NCBI GenBank assembly: GCA_910578115.1
Contig: CAJTPO010000010.1
Span: forward strand, 1-64,000
DNA: 64,000 bases
Origin: an uncultured Lachnospiraceae bacterium
Lineage (GTDB): Bacteria; Bacillota; Clostridia; Lachnospirales; Lachnospiraceae
Direction of reading: 5' to 3'
Both the position numbers and the translations under genes were made by a program. The notes beneath the pieces were generated by a model. It worked only from the letters and a program-made list of their open reading frames with translations. It did no database searches and was not told the origin of the DNA. Shown piece by piece: positions 7,981-17,253 of this stretch (position 1 is its first letter; each line of letters starts with the position of its first letter).

Positions 7981-10670
7981 GAAACAACAACGGTGCATCC
8001 ATCCGCAGGCTGTCGAACCGCAGCCTGAGAAATAATCGTATGCGGAATCTCTTTGCGGTGCTGGCGATCGTCCTGACGGGTATCCTCTTTACGGCGACTT
8101 TTTCTCTGGTCGGCGGGGCCATGCAGGTGGCACAGGAGCATACCATGCGGGAGGTCGGCGGAAAGTTTCACGCCGGGCTGAAGGCGGCGACGAGGGAACA
8201 GTATGAGAAGGTCATCGCGGATCCGCTTGTGAAGAAGAGCAGTTATAACATTTTTATCGGCGCGGCAGATAATTTCGTGAAGCGAAAGACGGAAATCCGC
8301 TATCTGCCGGAGGCAGATACACTGGCGGATATGTTTATCACACTGGCAGAAGGACGTCTGCCGGAAGCGGAGCAGGAGATCGTTGTGGATACCTTTGTTC
8401 TGGAGGAACTGGGGCTGCCCTGTGAGCTGGGGCAGAAGATTCCGCTGCGGTTTCGGTTTATGGGAGAGATGATCGAGGAGGAATTTGAGGTCTGCGGCTG
8501 GTACCAGGGGGATGGGGTCGGTCATGCCAGTGAAATTTTCCTGTCGGAGCGCTACTGGACAGGACTGCGGGGCACTCTCACAGACGAAGATTTTCAGAAC
8601 TGGGGAAAGGAGCATCCGGAAGATAAGGGTGTAGGCCTGCTGGCGGGCAATCTCTTCTTTGATGATGTGAGCAATCTGGAAGAAAAGATAGAGGCTGTGA
8701 TCAGGAACGCCGGTTATGATCCGGATACGGAGTTGTCTTACGGCGTGAACTGGGCTTATATGAGCAGCCGTCTGGAGGCGGCGGATCCGATGACGGTTTT
8801 GATCCTGATCAGCGTGGTGGCGGTCATATTGGTTACGGGGTATCTGATCATCTACAATATTTTTCAGATATCCGTGATCAGCGATATCCGGTTTTACGGG
8901 CTGTTAAAAACGATCGGTACGACGAAGAGTCAGATTCGCCGTCTGGTCAGGCGGCAGGCGCTTATGCTTTCTGCGGTGGGTATTCCCCTCGGTCTGGCAG
9001 CCGGCTACGGGATCGGAGCACTTTTGCTGCCCTTTATGCTCAGCTTTTCGGATTATGACGGCATGAAGGTAGCTTTGCAGTTTCAGCCCTGGATCCTGTT
9101 ATGCGGCGCCGGATTTTCCGCTTTTACCGTTTACCTGAGCAGCCGGAAGCCGGGCAGGATCGCGGGAAGCGTCTCTCCTATCGAGGCGGTCAGGTATACG
9201 CAGGAAGGCGCATCTGACAGAGGATCTTTGAAAAAGAAGAAAAGGTCCAGGAAGAAAAAAGGCGGCCGGTTCAGCGCCTTATCCATGGCGCTTTCCAATC
9301 TGGGGAGAAGCAGGCGCACTACGGCGGTCGTCGTTATGGCGATCTCTTTAAGTATCATTCTGCTGATGGTGGTCATGACGGCTGTGGGTAGTTTCCGCAT
9401 CGACCGCTTTATCGAGCAACGGATCGCGGGTGATTTCCTGCTGGGCAGCAGCGATATCACGGGAGCAACCTCCGGTAGCGGTGTGAAGATTGCACCGGAA
9501 TTGTTGCGGCTGGCTGACGGACAGGTGGGCATTGAGGGACGGCAGGAAATGTGGACCCGTTTCTCTACTTGGCTGCAGATTGACAGCAAGGCACTGGAGC
9601 AGCTGCAGAACCTGCAGGCAGCAGGCCGCCTGAGGCAGAATATTCACGAGACGGATAATCTGAATCGGATGCTGCAGGGGGAACGCTCGATGAATGGCTT
9701 TTGTTATGGTTACAGTGAGGCGCTGCTTGCCAACATTCAGGTTCTGGACGGGACGTTCGATGCGGATAAATTCCGGACGGGGGATTATGTGCTGTTGACG
9801 CAGTTTCTCGGAGGCGACTTTCTTTCGCCGGAAGAACATCTGTATCATCCGGGCGATAAGGTGACGGTGGAGTGGGCGACAGAAGATTCGGTGGCACGTG
9901 AGATTACCGATTCGGCAGGGGAGATCGTAGACTTTGTGTATGAAGATCTCGCCCAGAAGGAATATGAGGTGATGGCCATCGTTGAGATTCCGTCCAGTCT
10001 GGGGCTGCACAGGTATGCGGGTAATACCTGTGACCTGATCCTTCCGTTAACGGAACTTGGGATTGAGGAGCCGGATGCGGCGGGAGACGGGTGGTATGGA
10101 AGATACGACGCTTCAGATTTCACAAGCTGCTTTGCCGTATCCTATCAGATAGAAGAGGAAGCGCGCAGGGCGTTTGAAGCGGCGGTCAAAGCCTATACGG
10201 ATCAGCATCCGGAGATGGGGTATCTGACGAAGGAAGTGCTGCAGAAAGAATTTAAAAATATGATAAATGTGATCGCAACGATCGGGATTGCTCTTTCCGG
10301 GGTGATCGCGCTGATCGGGATCCTGAACTTTATCAATGCCATCCTGACACAGATCATTTCCAGGAAGCGGGAGTTTGCCATGCTGCAGAGTATCGGCATG
10401 ACCAATGACCAGCTGTTGAAAACGCTGGTCTGCGAGGGCATCAGTTATATCGCGATCTCCGGCGGCATCAGCCTTCTTCTGGGAAGCCTGTTTTCCTGGC
10501 TGACGCTGCGGGCCTTGAATAACGTGCTGCTGTTCTTCGAGTATCGGTTCCAGATCAGGTCATTTCTGATCATGATGCCAGTGCTTGTGCTGGTGGCGGC
10601 AGCAGCGCCCGTGATCTGCTACAGACAGCTGCGGAAGAAGAGTATTGTGGAAAGACTGCGGGAAGAGTGA
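7977..10670 (+). CDS. ABC exporter A, FtsX-like permease with two large extracytoplasmic domains
   Basis: 897-residue membrane protein. About eight helices can be drawn: one near residues 20-48, three between about 265 and 382, one near 448-473, and three between about 768 and 886. They enclose two large outside domains (about 49-265 and 474-767). FtsX signatures follow helix groups: LLKTIGTTKSQIRRLV and MLQSIGMTNDQLLKTLV. A Lys/Arg-rich patch (KKKKRSRKKKGGRF) lies in the cytoplasmic loop before helix 5. Likely role: envelope-stress or antimicrobial-peptide resistance with the upstream kinase/regulator (inference). Confidence 0.9.
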   Translation: MRNNNGASIRRLSNRSLRNNRMRNLFAVLAIVLTGILFTATFSLVGGAMQVAQEHTMREVGGKFHAGLKAATREQYEKVIADPLVKKSSYNIFIGAADNFVKRKTEIRYLPEADTLADMFITLAEGRLPEAEQEIVVDTFVLEELGLPCELGQKIPLRFRFMGEMIEEEFEVCGWYQGDGVGHASEIFLSERYWTGLRGTLTDEDFQNWGKEHPEDKGVGLLAGNLFFDDVSNLEEKIEAVIRNAGYDPDTELSYGVNWAYMSSRLEAADPMTVLILISVVAVILVTGYLIIYNIFQISVISDIRFYGLLKTIGTTKSQIRRLVRRQALMLSAVGIPLGLAAGYGIGALLLPFMLSFSDYDGMKVALQFQPWILLCGAGFSAFTVYLSSRKPGRIAGSVSPIEAVRYTQEGASDRGSLKKKKRSRKKKGGRFSALSMALSNLGRSRRTTAVVVMAISLSIILLMVVMTAVGSFRIDRFIEQRIAGDFLLGSSDITGATSGSGVKIAPELLRLADGQVGIEGRQEMWTRFSTWLQIDSKALEQLQNLQAAGRLRQNIHETDNLNRMLQGERSMNGFCYGYSEALLANIQVLDGTFDADKFRTGDYVLLTQFLGGDFLSPEEHLYHPGDKVTVEWATEDSVAREITDSAGEIVDFVYEDLAQKEYEVMAIVEIPSSLGLHRYAGNTCDLILPLTELGIEEPDAAGDGWYGRYDASDFTSCFAVSYQIEEEARRAFEAAVKAYTDQHPEMGYLTKEVLQKEFKNMINVIATIGIALSGVIALIGILNFINAILTQIISRKREFAMLQSIGMTNDQLLKTLVCEGISYIAISGGISLLLGSLFSWLTLRALNNVLLFFEYRFQIRSFLIMMPVLVLVAAAAPVICYRQLRKKSIVERLREE

Positions 10671-10697
10671 GGAATGTCACAGGATCTGGTAAAAAGG

Positions 10698-10727
10698 TTC
10701 TGCCGGGGACGGTTGTCTCCGGCAGAA
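10698..10727 (+). terminator. Hairpin after exporter A
   Basis: TTCTGCCGG and CCGGCAGAA enclose a further four-pair stem and a GGTT loop, 28 bases after the permease stop. The nearest T-run (CTTTTTG) is about 12 bases beyond the stem, so termination may be partial. Confidence 0.5.
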
Positions 10728-10759
10728 GGTATGTGAGCTTTTTGATTCATGTGGGTCTA

Positions 10760-11215
10760 CTATTCGATCGCACCGGTGAGAAATGCGTTCAGGATATTCT
10801 GAGGCGCATCGTAGTAGAAGCTGCTGTTGTAGTCGTCTATTTTGTCGCTGACAAAGGAATTGTAAGCTTCAAACAGGGCGTCAACGACAGGCAGGTCTCT
10901 TTCGCGGGCGATGCCGAGAATAAGACGTTTATATACTTTGCCGATATCCCAATGGCTGGGAACGGCATATCTGGCGGCGGCAACATTGTCGAAGGTCCCT
11001 TCGGAAATGTGAGCAGACGCAATGAAGTCTTCGCTGACGGTATCCATGTTGTCGCTGTGGTAAACGTCGGCCAGATCATATATTTTAGAGACAGAGGTTC
11101 TGCCGAGCGCATTGACGACGGCGGACCTTTTGTTTTTGGTCTTTCTGGCGATATAGTCGATCAGACTGCAGGTGAAAAACAGATCGTTTGCTTTTTGGTC
11201 TTCTCGTCCGGTCAT
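10760..11215 (-). CDS. Uncharacterised 151-residue protein
   Basis: I do not recognise a named family. The protein is soluble with no signal peptide or membrane segment, and looks mostly helical (NDLFFTCSLIDYIARKTKN, VPSHWDIGKVYKRLI, IDDYNSSFYYDAP). An AGAAAGGAAAG site lies at good distance before the ATG at 11215. The opposite-strand frame across the same bases (10667-11263) lacks any recognisable domain and begins inside the exporter A stop region, so it is treated as a shadow. It is transcribed toward exporter A and has no obvious partner. Confidence 0.7.
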   Translation of the reverse strand: MTGREDQKANDLFFTCSLIDYIARKTKNKRSAVVNALGRTSVSKIYDLADVYHSDNMDTVSEDFIASAHISEGTFDNVAAARYAVPSHWDIGKVYKRLILGIARERDLPVVDALFEAYNSFVSDKIDDYNSSFYYDAPQNILNAFLTGAIE

Positions 11216-11335
11216 TTTTGCTTTCCTTTCTTACTGCACAGGATGGATCGTGTAACTCTCTAATCTTTACTGTATACTAAGGGAATGCATTTCGCAATAA
11301 AAACTTGCAGCATAAAAGTCAGATCAGTGATATGA

Positions 11336-11371
11336 AAAAGTCGGATGAGTTATAGCCTTCATCCGGCTTTT
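11336..11371. terminator. Bidirectional terminator-like hairpin
   Basis: AAAAGTCGGATGA pairs with TCATCCGGCTTTT with one G-T pair, so A-rich and T-rich flanks give a terminator on either strand. It lies in the 11216-11822 gap. It insulates the GH3 promoter from the left or is left over from a lost gene. Confidence 0.6.
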
Positions 11372-11480
11372 CTGTTACGATGAGGGTGTTTCGGGTGCTT
11401 ATTGTATATGCCGAGTGTGACAAGCTATAGTTTTCGGTGCCCTGAATCCTGCGGCAGCCGATAAAAGAAGCGGAGTAAGT

Positions 11481-11509
11481 TTGACTTTTATCACTGCGTG
11501 CAGGATAAT
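11481..11509 (+). promoter_or_regulatory. Promoter of the GH3 gene, giving a long leader
   Basis: TTGACT (11481-11486), a 17-base spacer and GATAAT (11504-11509). Transcription from about 11516 would give a 5' untranslated leader of roughly 300 bases that holds the multi-hairpin element before the ATG at 11823. Confidence 0.6.
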
Positions 11510-11679
11510 AAGTATATGGTACAGGCCATTTTATGGACAGGCTTTTCTGCATGTGTGCATCTTATCCCTGTGCCGTACTTTTCACAGAACGTTTGTGTCC
11601 GGAAAGATAAGAGGTGCAAGATTGATTCAGCGCCGGATCGGTATATTCCATTAAGGAAGAGATCGATTTATTCATCCAG

Positions 11680-11817
11680 GAATTTGTGCCGAAGCGTCAC
11701 AAATTCTATTGATCGCAGATCAGAATCGGAGTATTCCTTGGAAAACTCCTGAATTCTGTTCATGCGTCCGAAAGTATTCCTTCGGAAAACTTCGCGAAAA
11801 ACGCTTCGGAATGGAGG
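11680..11817 (+). promoter_or_regulatory. Leader element copy A (multi-hairpin, loop complementary to the pre-Shine-Dalgarno bases)
   Basis: Hairpin 1 is GAATTTGTG (11680-11688), loop CCGAAGCGT (11689-11697), CACAAATTC (11698-11706). Hairpin 2 pairs CAGAAT-GGAGT (from 11721) with ACTCC-ATTCTG (to 11758). A small hairpin CCGAA/TTCGG follows at 11768-11785. The loop of hairpin 1 is a perfect nine-base complement of ACGCTTCGG at 11801-11809, which stops just before the Shine-Dalgarno GGAGG at 11813-11817. The gene start is 11823. Confidence 0.75.
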
Positions 11818-11822
11818 AAAAT

Positions 11823-14048
11823 ATGACAGAACAGAAATTACAGCAGCTGCTGCAGGACATGACGCTGGAGGAGAAAGTGAACCAGATGCTGCAGCTGGCC
11901 GGCGGATTTTTCACCGGGGACATGATGGCCATGGGGCCGATGGCGGAGAAAGGGTTTACGCAGGAGAATGTGGCGCAGGCCGGTTCCGTGCTGGGAGCAC
12001 TGGGAGCGGAGAAGTTAAAGAAGATCCAGCAGGACTTTATGGAGAAGCATCCCCATAAGATCCCGCTTCTTTTCATGCTGGATGTGATCAACGGGCTTAA
12101 GACGATCTATCCGATCCCGCTGGGACAGGGGGCGACTTTTGAGCCGGAGCTGGCAGAGCGGTGTGCGCAGATGGCGGCGAAGGAGTCGGCTGTCAGCGGC
12201 CTGCATGTGACCTTTTCCCCGATGGTGGATCTGGTGCGGGATGCCCGCTGGGGCCGGGTGATGGAGTCCACGGGTGAGGATCCGTATCTGAACAGCCTGT
12301 TTGCCGGGGCTATGGTAAAGGGCTATCAGGGGGAGGATCTGCAGGAGCCTTACAGGATCGCGGCCTGCGTGAAGCATTTTGCCGGATACGGAGCACCTAC
12401 CGCGGGGCGGGATTACAATACTGTGGAGTTGTCCAGGCATACGCTGAAGGAATTCTATCTGCCGGCTTACAAAGCGGGAATTGATGCGGGGGCGGCGCTG
12501 GTGATGACTTCCTTTAATACCATCGACGGTGTTCCGGCTACGGGGAATAAGTGGCTGATGCGGAAGGTGCTGCGGGAGGAGATGGGCTTTGACGGCGTCC
12601 TGATCTCCGACTGGGCGGCTATCGAGGAGATCATCTACCACGGTTACTGTGCCGACCGGAAGGAAGCGGCTGTGCGGGCGGCACAGGCCGGTGTGGATAT
12701 TGATATGATGACGGGCATCTATTCCGAGCATCTCTGTAAGCTGGTGCGGGAAGGCGAAGTGCCGGAAGCGCTGGTGGACGAAGCGGTGTACCGGATCCTG
12801 GAGCTGAAGAACAGGCTGGGACTGTTTGAGAATCCCTGCAGGGATGCGGATGCAGAGAAGGAGAGGACAGTCATTCTGTGTAAGGAGCACAGGGAGCTGG
12901 CCAGAGAGGCGGCCAGAAAATCCTTCGTTTTGTTAAAGAATGAGGATGTGCTGCCCCTGCAGAAAGGACAGAAGACGGCCTTTATCGGGCCCTATGTGGA
13001 TAACCGGAATATGATCGGTTCCTGGTCCATCGTGGGAGAGACGAAGGATGTGACCACGTTAAAAGAGGCCGTATTGGAGCGGCCGGAGGGCGAATATGCG
13101 CTGTTTGCGGCGGGGTGCCCGGTTCTGGGCGGCGACTTGAAGCTGGAAGGGTTCTCGGAATCCATGGAGGAGCAGTATTCCGACGAGGAATGTGCGGCGA
13201 TGCTGGAAGAGGCGGTGAAGAAGGCTGCGGAGGCGGATATGGTCGTGCTGGCGCTTGGGGAACACAGGCTGCAGTCCGGTGAGGCTACCAGCAACGCCAA
13301 TATCCAGATTCCGCAGGTACAGATGGAACTGCTTGAAAGAGTATGTGCGGTCAATGACCGGGTGGCAGTGGTTCTTTTCTCCGGACGTCCGCTGGATATC
13401 CGGGCGATCTCTGCCAGGGCGCAGGCCGTGCTGCAGGTGTGGCTGCCGGGAACGGAAGGGGCGCGGGCCATCATGGACGTATTGTCCGGAGACTATGCCC
13501 CCAGCGGAAAACTGCCTATGAGCTTCCCTTACTGTGTGGGACAGGTGCCGGTGCACTATAATGAGTATTCCACGGGGCGGCCGCATGTGGAAGGCAAGGA
13601 CAAAGACCGCTTCCGCTCCAAATATCTGGATATTCCCAATGAGCCGCTTTATCCCTTCGGGTACGGGTTAAGCTATACCAGGTTCGCAATCTCTCCGGCG
13701 GAGGTCGACAGGGAGACGATGACCGGAGCGGAAAGTCTGCATGTGTCGGTGAAGGTGAAAAATGTAGGCGACGCGGCCGGTACGGAGACGGTACAGCTGT
13801 ATCTGCATGACATTGCGGCCAGTGTGGTCAGGCCGGTGAAGGAGCTGAAAGGATTCCGGAAGGTAACGCTTGCACCGGGCGAGGAGGAGACGGTGACCTT
13901 CGAGATCAGGGAGGAGATGCTGCGGTTTCTGACGGAGAATGACCGGTGGGAGAGCGAAGCCGGGGAGTTCGAGGCGTTTGTGGGAGCGGACAGCAGTACG
14001 GTGAACTGTGTGAAGTTCCGGCTGGATGCGCCGAAGATCAGCTTGTGA
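11823..14048 (+). CDS. Glycoside hydrolase family 3 beta-glucosidase-like enzyme
   Basis: Cytoplasmic (no signal peptide) GH3 enzyme of 741 residues in the canonical order: TIM barrel, alpha/beta sandwich, fibronectin-III-like C-terminus. The nucleophile is Asp263 in GVLISDWAAIEE. The barrel also shows DARWGRVMESTGEDPY and CVKHFAGYGAP. The start at 11823 is used because the upstream in-frame ATG at 11811 is part of the Shine-Dalgarno sequence ATGGAGG. It probably removes terminal beta-linked glucose or xylose from imported oligomers; specificity is not visible. A LacI regulator converges on it. Confidence 0.93.
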   Translation: MTEQKLQQLLQDMTLEEKVNQMLQLAGGFFTGDMMAMGPMAEKGFTQENVAQAGSVLGALGAEKLKKIQQDFMEKHPHKIPLLFMLDVINGLKTIYPIPLGQGATFEPELAERCAQMAAKESAVSGLHVTFSPMVDLVRDARWGRVMESTGEDPYLNSLFAGAMVKGYQGEDLQEPYRIAACVKHFAGYGAPTAGRDYNTVELSRHTLKEFYLPAYKAGIDAGAALVMTSFNTIDGVPATGNKWLMRKVLREEMGFDGVLISDWAAIEEIIYHGYCADRKEAAVRAAQAGVDIDMMTGIYSEHLCKLVREGEVPEALVDEAVYRILELKNRLGLFENPCRDADAEKERTVILCKEHRELAREAARKSFVLLKNEDVLPLQKGQKTAFIGPYVDNRNMIGSWSIVGETKDVTTLKEAVLERPEGEYALFAAGCPVLGGDLKLEGFSESMEEQYSDEECAAMLEEAVKKAAEADMVVLALGEHRLQSGEATSNANIQIPQVQMELLERVCAVNDRVAVVLFSGRPLDIRAISARAQAVLQVWLPGTEGARAIMDVLSGDYAPSGKLPMSFPYCVGQVPVHYNEYSTGRPHVEGKDKDRFRSKYLDIPNEPLYPFGYGLSYTRFAISPAEVDRETMTGAESLHVSVKVKNVGDAAGTETVQLYLHDIAASVVRPVKELKGFRKVTLAPGEEETVTFEIREEMLRFLTENDRWESEAGEFEAFVGADSSTVNCVKFRLDAPKISL

Positions 14049-14097
14049 TGAGCGGTCGGGAGTTTACGCAGGAGTTTATGTAAGAAAGAATACGAAG

Positions 14098-14132
14098 TGA
14101 CCACTTGTACAGAGGTACAGGTGGTCATTTTT
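14098..14132 (+). terminator. Rho-independent terminator of the GH3 gene
   Basis: TGACCACTTGTAC and GTACAGGTGGTCA pair around an AGAG loop (14098-14127), followed by five T. The distal arm also contains the start codon position of the orphan minus-strand leader next to it. Confidence 0.85.
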
Positions 14133-14200
14133 CCTCCATGCCGAAGCAGTTTTTCGCGAAGGCTGCGAGCCAGATTGCTCTTCAGAGAATTTATGCAGTT
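14126..14200 (-). promoter_or_regulatory. Orphan leader element copy G with no gene behind it
   Basis: On the minus strand the sequence reads GCTCGCAGCCTTCGCG, then AACTGCTTCGGCATGGAGG, then ATG. This matches the 3' half of copy D before a permease gene. The ATG (14128-14126) opens only a frame running antisense through the GH3 terminator and C-terminus, which has no recognisable domain. The leader seems to have lost its gene. Confidence 0.6.
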
Positions 14201-14227
14201 TTGTATACGTAGAAACAATGAGTTATA

Positions 14228-15247
14228 TTAATGGGAATCCTCATTTTTACAGACACTTGCCCGCTCAACGAAAGTAGTCCCCACTTTGATGTGCCAGTGA
14301 GAGTGTCCTGGCCGTTCCATACAGCGCAGCAGCAGATCGGCGGCCGCGATGCCAAGCTCCGGCTCATAAGTGCGCACGGTGGTGAGGGGCGGCTCCAGAA
14401 AAGCGGCAAAAGGCATGTCATCGAAACCGACCACGGAAATATCGCGGCCGGGTATCAGACCTTTGTCCCGCAGGGCACGCATAAAAGCGGCGGCCAGGGA
14501 GTCGTTATCGCACAGGAATGCGCTGGCTTTGAGAAGGCGGTGTTCCAGCCAGTCGTGCAGACGGCCCAGCAGGATCTCCGGTCTGGTATTGTCCGGTTCG
14601 CCGCTGATATCCAGAATTTCTCCGGGAGTCAGCTGCAGACGGTACATTTCATACTGCCAGGCCTGCTGTCTGTCTTCCCCGGGTGCCATACACAGAGAAC
14701 GCAGATAACCGATGCGGGTATGTCCCATCTGCTGCAGATAGTGAAGCGCTGACCGGATACCGGCATGGTTGTCGTGGGATACTGTATCGGCCGCAGGAAC
14801 ATCCGAGGAGATGCCGGTGACCACGAAAGGGATTGCCGGTGTCTGATACTGTCTGATCTGGTCAGCAGTGGCGGCAGCGCCCAACAGGATGACACCGTCT
14901 GCCGGCGGCCGGGAGAGAAAGCCCGGATCTGAGGGGGCAAAAGGTCCGCTCAGCTGATAGCCCTGTCTGGTAAGTTCTTTCGAGACGGCTTCCAGGAATT
15001 GATTGTAATATAAGGAGTCCTCCGGGGGAGCACCATGCCCCCGGTAGGTGAGATCCAGGATCTCGATCAGGCCTTTTGAATCCGGAGCACTGAGTCGTCC
15101 CATATCATAGCCCTGTCTGTGGGCTTCTTCCAGAATGCGCTGTCTGGTCTCTTCGGAAATACCGGATTTGCCCCGCAGTGCGACGGATACGGAAGCCGTA
15201 CTCACGCCCAGCAGATCTGCCAGTTCTCTCATGGATATGCCTGCCAT
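14228..15247 (-). CDS. LacI-family transcriptional regulator
   Basis: 339 residues. The N-terminal helix-turn-helix reads MRELADLLGVSTASVSVAL with the hinge helix region after GISEETRQRILEEAHRQGY. The rest is a type 1 periplasmic-binding-like ligand domain with FVVTGISSD, VSHDNHAGIRSALHYL and VVGFDDMPFAAFLEPPLTTV. GGGAGA precedes the ATG. The gene is 123 bases downstream of the DUF4038 gene on the same strand and converges on GH3, so both are candidate targets (inference). Such proteins usually repress sugar genes until an effector binds. Confidence 0.93.
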   Translation of the reverse strand: MAGISMRELADLLGVSTASVSVALRGKSGISEETRQRILEEAHRQGYDMGRLSAPDSKGLIEILDLTYRGHGAPPEDSLYYNQFLEAVSKELTRQGYQLSGPFAPSDPGFLSRPPADGVILLGAAATADQIRQYQTPAIPFVVTGISSDVPAADTVSHDNHAGIRSALHYLQQMGHTRIGYLRSLCMAPGEDRQQAWQYEMYRLQLTPGEILDISGEPDNTRPEILLGRLHDWLEHRLLKASAFLCDNDSLAAAFMRALRDKGLIPGRDISVVGFDDMPFAAFLEPPLTTVRTYEPELGIAAADLLLRCMERPGHSHWHIKVGTTFVERASVCKNEDSH

Positions 15248-15370
15248 ATGAAATCTCCCTCTGTCTTTAACGTCCTGGCGTTTCTTGATGTTTTTTTTAC
15301 ATTATGCAGCCTGATCGGAGGCCGCTGTATGCTGACAGCGCTGCAGATGTTCCGGGAAAGAGAATCGGCA

Positions 15371-17002
15371 TCAGGCCTGCAGCACCAGCAGCCAGTCTCC
15401 GCCGCCGGTCCTGCCGGGGCAGTCAAGGCCGCCGTCAGTGGGCGTAAGGGGTGTGTCGAGTGATGTTCTTTCGCCGGTCCGTGGATCGAACCAGGATGCA
15501 TGGAAGGTCTCGTTATGAGGAACTTCGATCCGGCAGCCGCCACGTGTATGTTCATTATAATAAATCAGAATGTGTTTCCGGTCAATATCTGCAGTGGCCA
15601 GCGGACTGAACATATCGATATCCGTAGAAATACCGAAGGGAGAGACGGAAGAGACCGCAATGGGTTGCAGGGTCTCAAAATGCTCTTCTTCATAGAACCG
15701 CCTCATATAACCCATCTGTATGGCGCCGATGCCGTCCACAGCCTCATACCAGGGAATGCCGAAGCGGTTGAAAGTGTTAAAAGGATCCGGTGTTTCCGGC
15801 TTCTCCCAGACATTATCCCAGATACCCTGCGCGCCGTAGGTGTAACCGCAGGCGCCGGACTGGATGGCGGTGTAGGCCACCCGGCGGACCATATCGGCGG
15901 TACAGAGCCGGGAGCCGTTCTCTTCCAGTGTGGAGCAGAATTCGTAGAGGCTTTCCCCTTCCACGAAGGGCTTATCCGGATGGGTGCGGCGGTAGTCATG
16001 AAAATATCTGACATTTACCGGGAAGTCTCCGTGTCCGGCTTGATTCAAGGTAAAATCATACCAGTCTTCCTCATAATAATAATCGGAAAAAGGCCGGTGG
16101 TTGTCATAGTGAGCGGTCTGGAGGGTGTGATAGCCGTCCAATTCTTCCACATACAGGGCAATCTGCCGCCAGTCATCGATAAAACGGGAACGCATGGGTT
16201 CGGGCGCATAGCCGGCTACTTCTCCGGCCAGCGTCCATACAACAGGGAGCGCACCGTAGCGGGCGATGATATAGCGGGCCAGATTCTTCCAGAGAGGGAT
16301 CCGGTCGAGGATCGACATGAACCAGGCAAAGCCCAGCGCATTCACAAGCCCGCAGTCTGCCAGATAGTACATGCGGCGGTCCAGCTCCTTCTGATAGAAT
16401 TCCACGTCAGGCAGTATGCCTTCCTGCCCTTTGGCCCAATAGGGGGACGGCGTGCCGTCGGCCGTGAAGTCGGCCCGCAGGTTGGTCTGGTAAACGGTGA
16501 AGCCCTGCTCGACGCGGCGGTCAGCCATGCCGCGGAACATGCTCTGCATCTGTGGGTGGTTGGACTGCTCCCAGCGCTCGCCGTAAGCGAAGGCCCAGTG
16601 GGTATCGCCCAGCCAGAAGAAAGGCGTCCCGTCCTGGTAGGTGAGATGGGTGCCGGTGGAATCGGTCTTCAGGAAACCGTGGCGGTAGATGGCCAGAGGG
16701 CCGGAATAGGGCGTGCAGCATAACTGGCCGGTGACACCGTTTAAGCCGGTTTCCTCCGGGGCTTCGATGCACCAGTGCCATGTGCCCGGCGCTGTGGGGG
16801 CAAAAGCGATCTTGTAGGTGCGTCCGCCATCCCAATAGGCTTCGCGGACAATACTCTGTCCATCCGGCCCGGTGAAAGTTGCCTTGATACTCACGTCCAG
16901 AAAAGGGTTGGCGAAGTCGCAGGCGATCTCGTAGGGGAGAATGATCTGCCGCCAGGTGGAGACGGTGAGTAAATTGTTCGCTGTGTTTGTGGAATTGCTC
17001 AT
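15371..17002 (-). CDS. DUF5060/DUF4038 glycosidase-like protein
   Basis: 543 residues. The N-terminal beta domain (DUF5060-like: EIACDFANPFLDVSIKATFTG, then YWDGGRTYKIAFAPTAPGTW) is followed by a DUF4038 TIM-barrel region (PFFWLGDTHWAFAYGERW; WTLAGEV; HPDKPFVEGESLYE). A C-terminal putative collagen-binding-like beta domain ends the protein. Related barrels include GH140 apiosidases of pectin breakdown, so action on plant polysaccharide side chains is plausible but unproven. No signal peptide. The start at 17002 has GGAGGAAAAATT before it. An alternative GTG at 17065 with its own AGGAGG is in frame through the leader. Confidence 0.85.
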   Translation of the reverse strand: MSNSTNTANNLLTVSTWRQIILPYEIACDFANPFLDVSIKATFTGPDGQSIVREAYWDGGRTYKIAFAPTAPGTWHWCIEAPEETGLNGVTGQLCCTPYSGPLAIYRHGFLKTDSTGTHLTYQDGTPFFWLGDTHWAFAYGERWEQSNHPQMQSMFRGMADRRVEQGFTVYQTNLRADFTADGTPSPYWAKGQEGILPDVEFYQKELDRRMYYLADCGLVNALGFAWFMSILDRIPLWKNLARYIIARYGALPVVWTLAGEVAGYAPEPMRSRFIDDWRQIALYVEELDGYHTLQTAHYDNHRPFSDYYYEEDWYDFTLNQAGHGDFPVNVRYFHDYRRTHPDKPFVEGESLYEFCSTLEENGSRLCTADMVRRVAYTAIQSGACGYTYGAQGIWDNVWEKPETPDPFNTFNRFGIPWYEAVDGIGAIQMGYMRRFYEEEHFETLQPIAVSSVSPFGISTDIDMFSPLATADIDRKHILIYYNEHTRGGCRIEVPHNETFHASWFDPRTGERTSLDTPLTPTDGGLDCPGRTGGGDWLLVLQA

Positions 17003-17083
17003 AATTTTTCCTCCATTCCGAAGTGTTATTGCTGAGGAACGCGTGCAGAATCTCAAATTCTGCACTGCGATGACCTCCTGATC
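17003..17083 (-). promoter_or_regulatory. Leader element copy E (shortened)
   Basis: On the minus strand GTGCAGAAT and ATTCTGCAC (17065-17043) form hairpin 2, followed by CCTCAGCAATAACACTTCGGA and the GGAGG of the DUF4038 gene. The first hairpin with the complementary loop is missing, and the usual GCTTCGG has become ACTTCGG. An upstream AGGAGG with GTG at 17065 allows an in-frame N-terminal extension through the leader. Confidence 0.6.
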
Positions 17084-17099
17084 TTTATGGGTGCCAATT

Positions 17100-17250
17100 T
17101 GTTAGGTTTGTTAGGCGATTATTTGCCATGTGGGTTATAATTCTACAAAATATAACCATGTTACTTAATATGAATATAGTATAGATTATAGGTTATGAGA
17201 GGATGGATGTCAATAATATTAGCTTAATATAATATTATATTAGCCTAACA
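17100..17250. promoter_or_regulatory. Operator-like repeats in the divergent promoter region
   Basis: TGTTAGGT (17100-17107) and TGTTAGGC (17109-17116) are a direct pair. Their inverted copy GCCTAACA is at 17243-17250, directly after an 18-base perfect AT palindrome TAATATAATATTATATTA (17225-17242). The paired, opposed half-sites on either side of a divergent promoter region fit a regulator that loops or closes both promoters. Which regulator binds is unknown. Confidence 0.5.
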
Positions 17251-17253
17251 ATA

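Noticed and set aside
10667..11263. Plus-strand frame of 198 codons opposite the 151-residue hypothetical gene
   Set aside because: Begins at the exporter A stop with no ribosome site. The minus-strand frame has a proper site and more protein-like composition.
11516..11822. Known riboswitch class in the long GH3 leader
   Set aside because: No conserved core of common classes (TPP, SAM, FMN, glycine, T-box) could be recognised. The leader is instead explained by the repeated hairpin element.
15500..16723. Plus-strand frame of 407 codons opposite the DUF4038 gene
   Set aside because: Antisense shadow. The minus-strand protein has recognisable domains and a good ribosome site.
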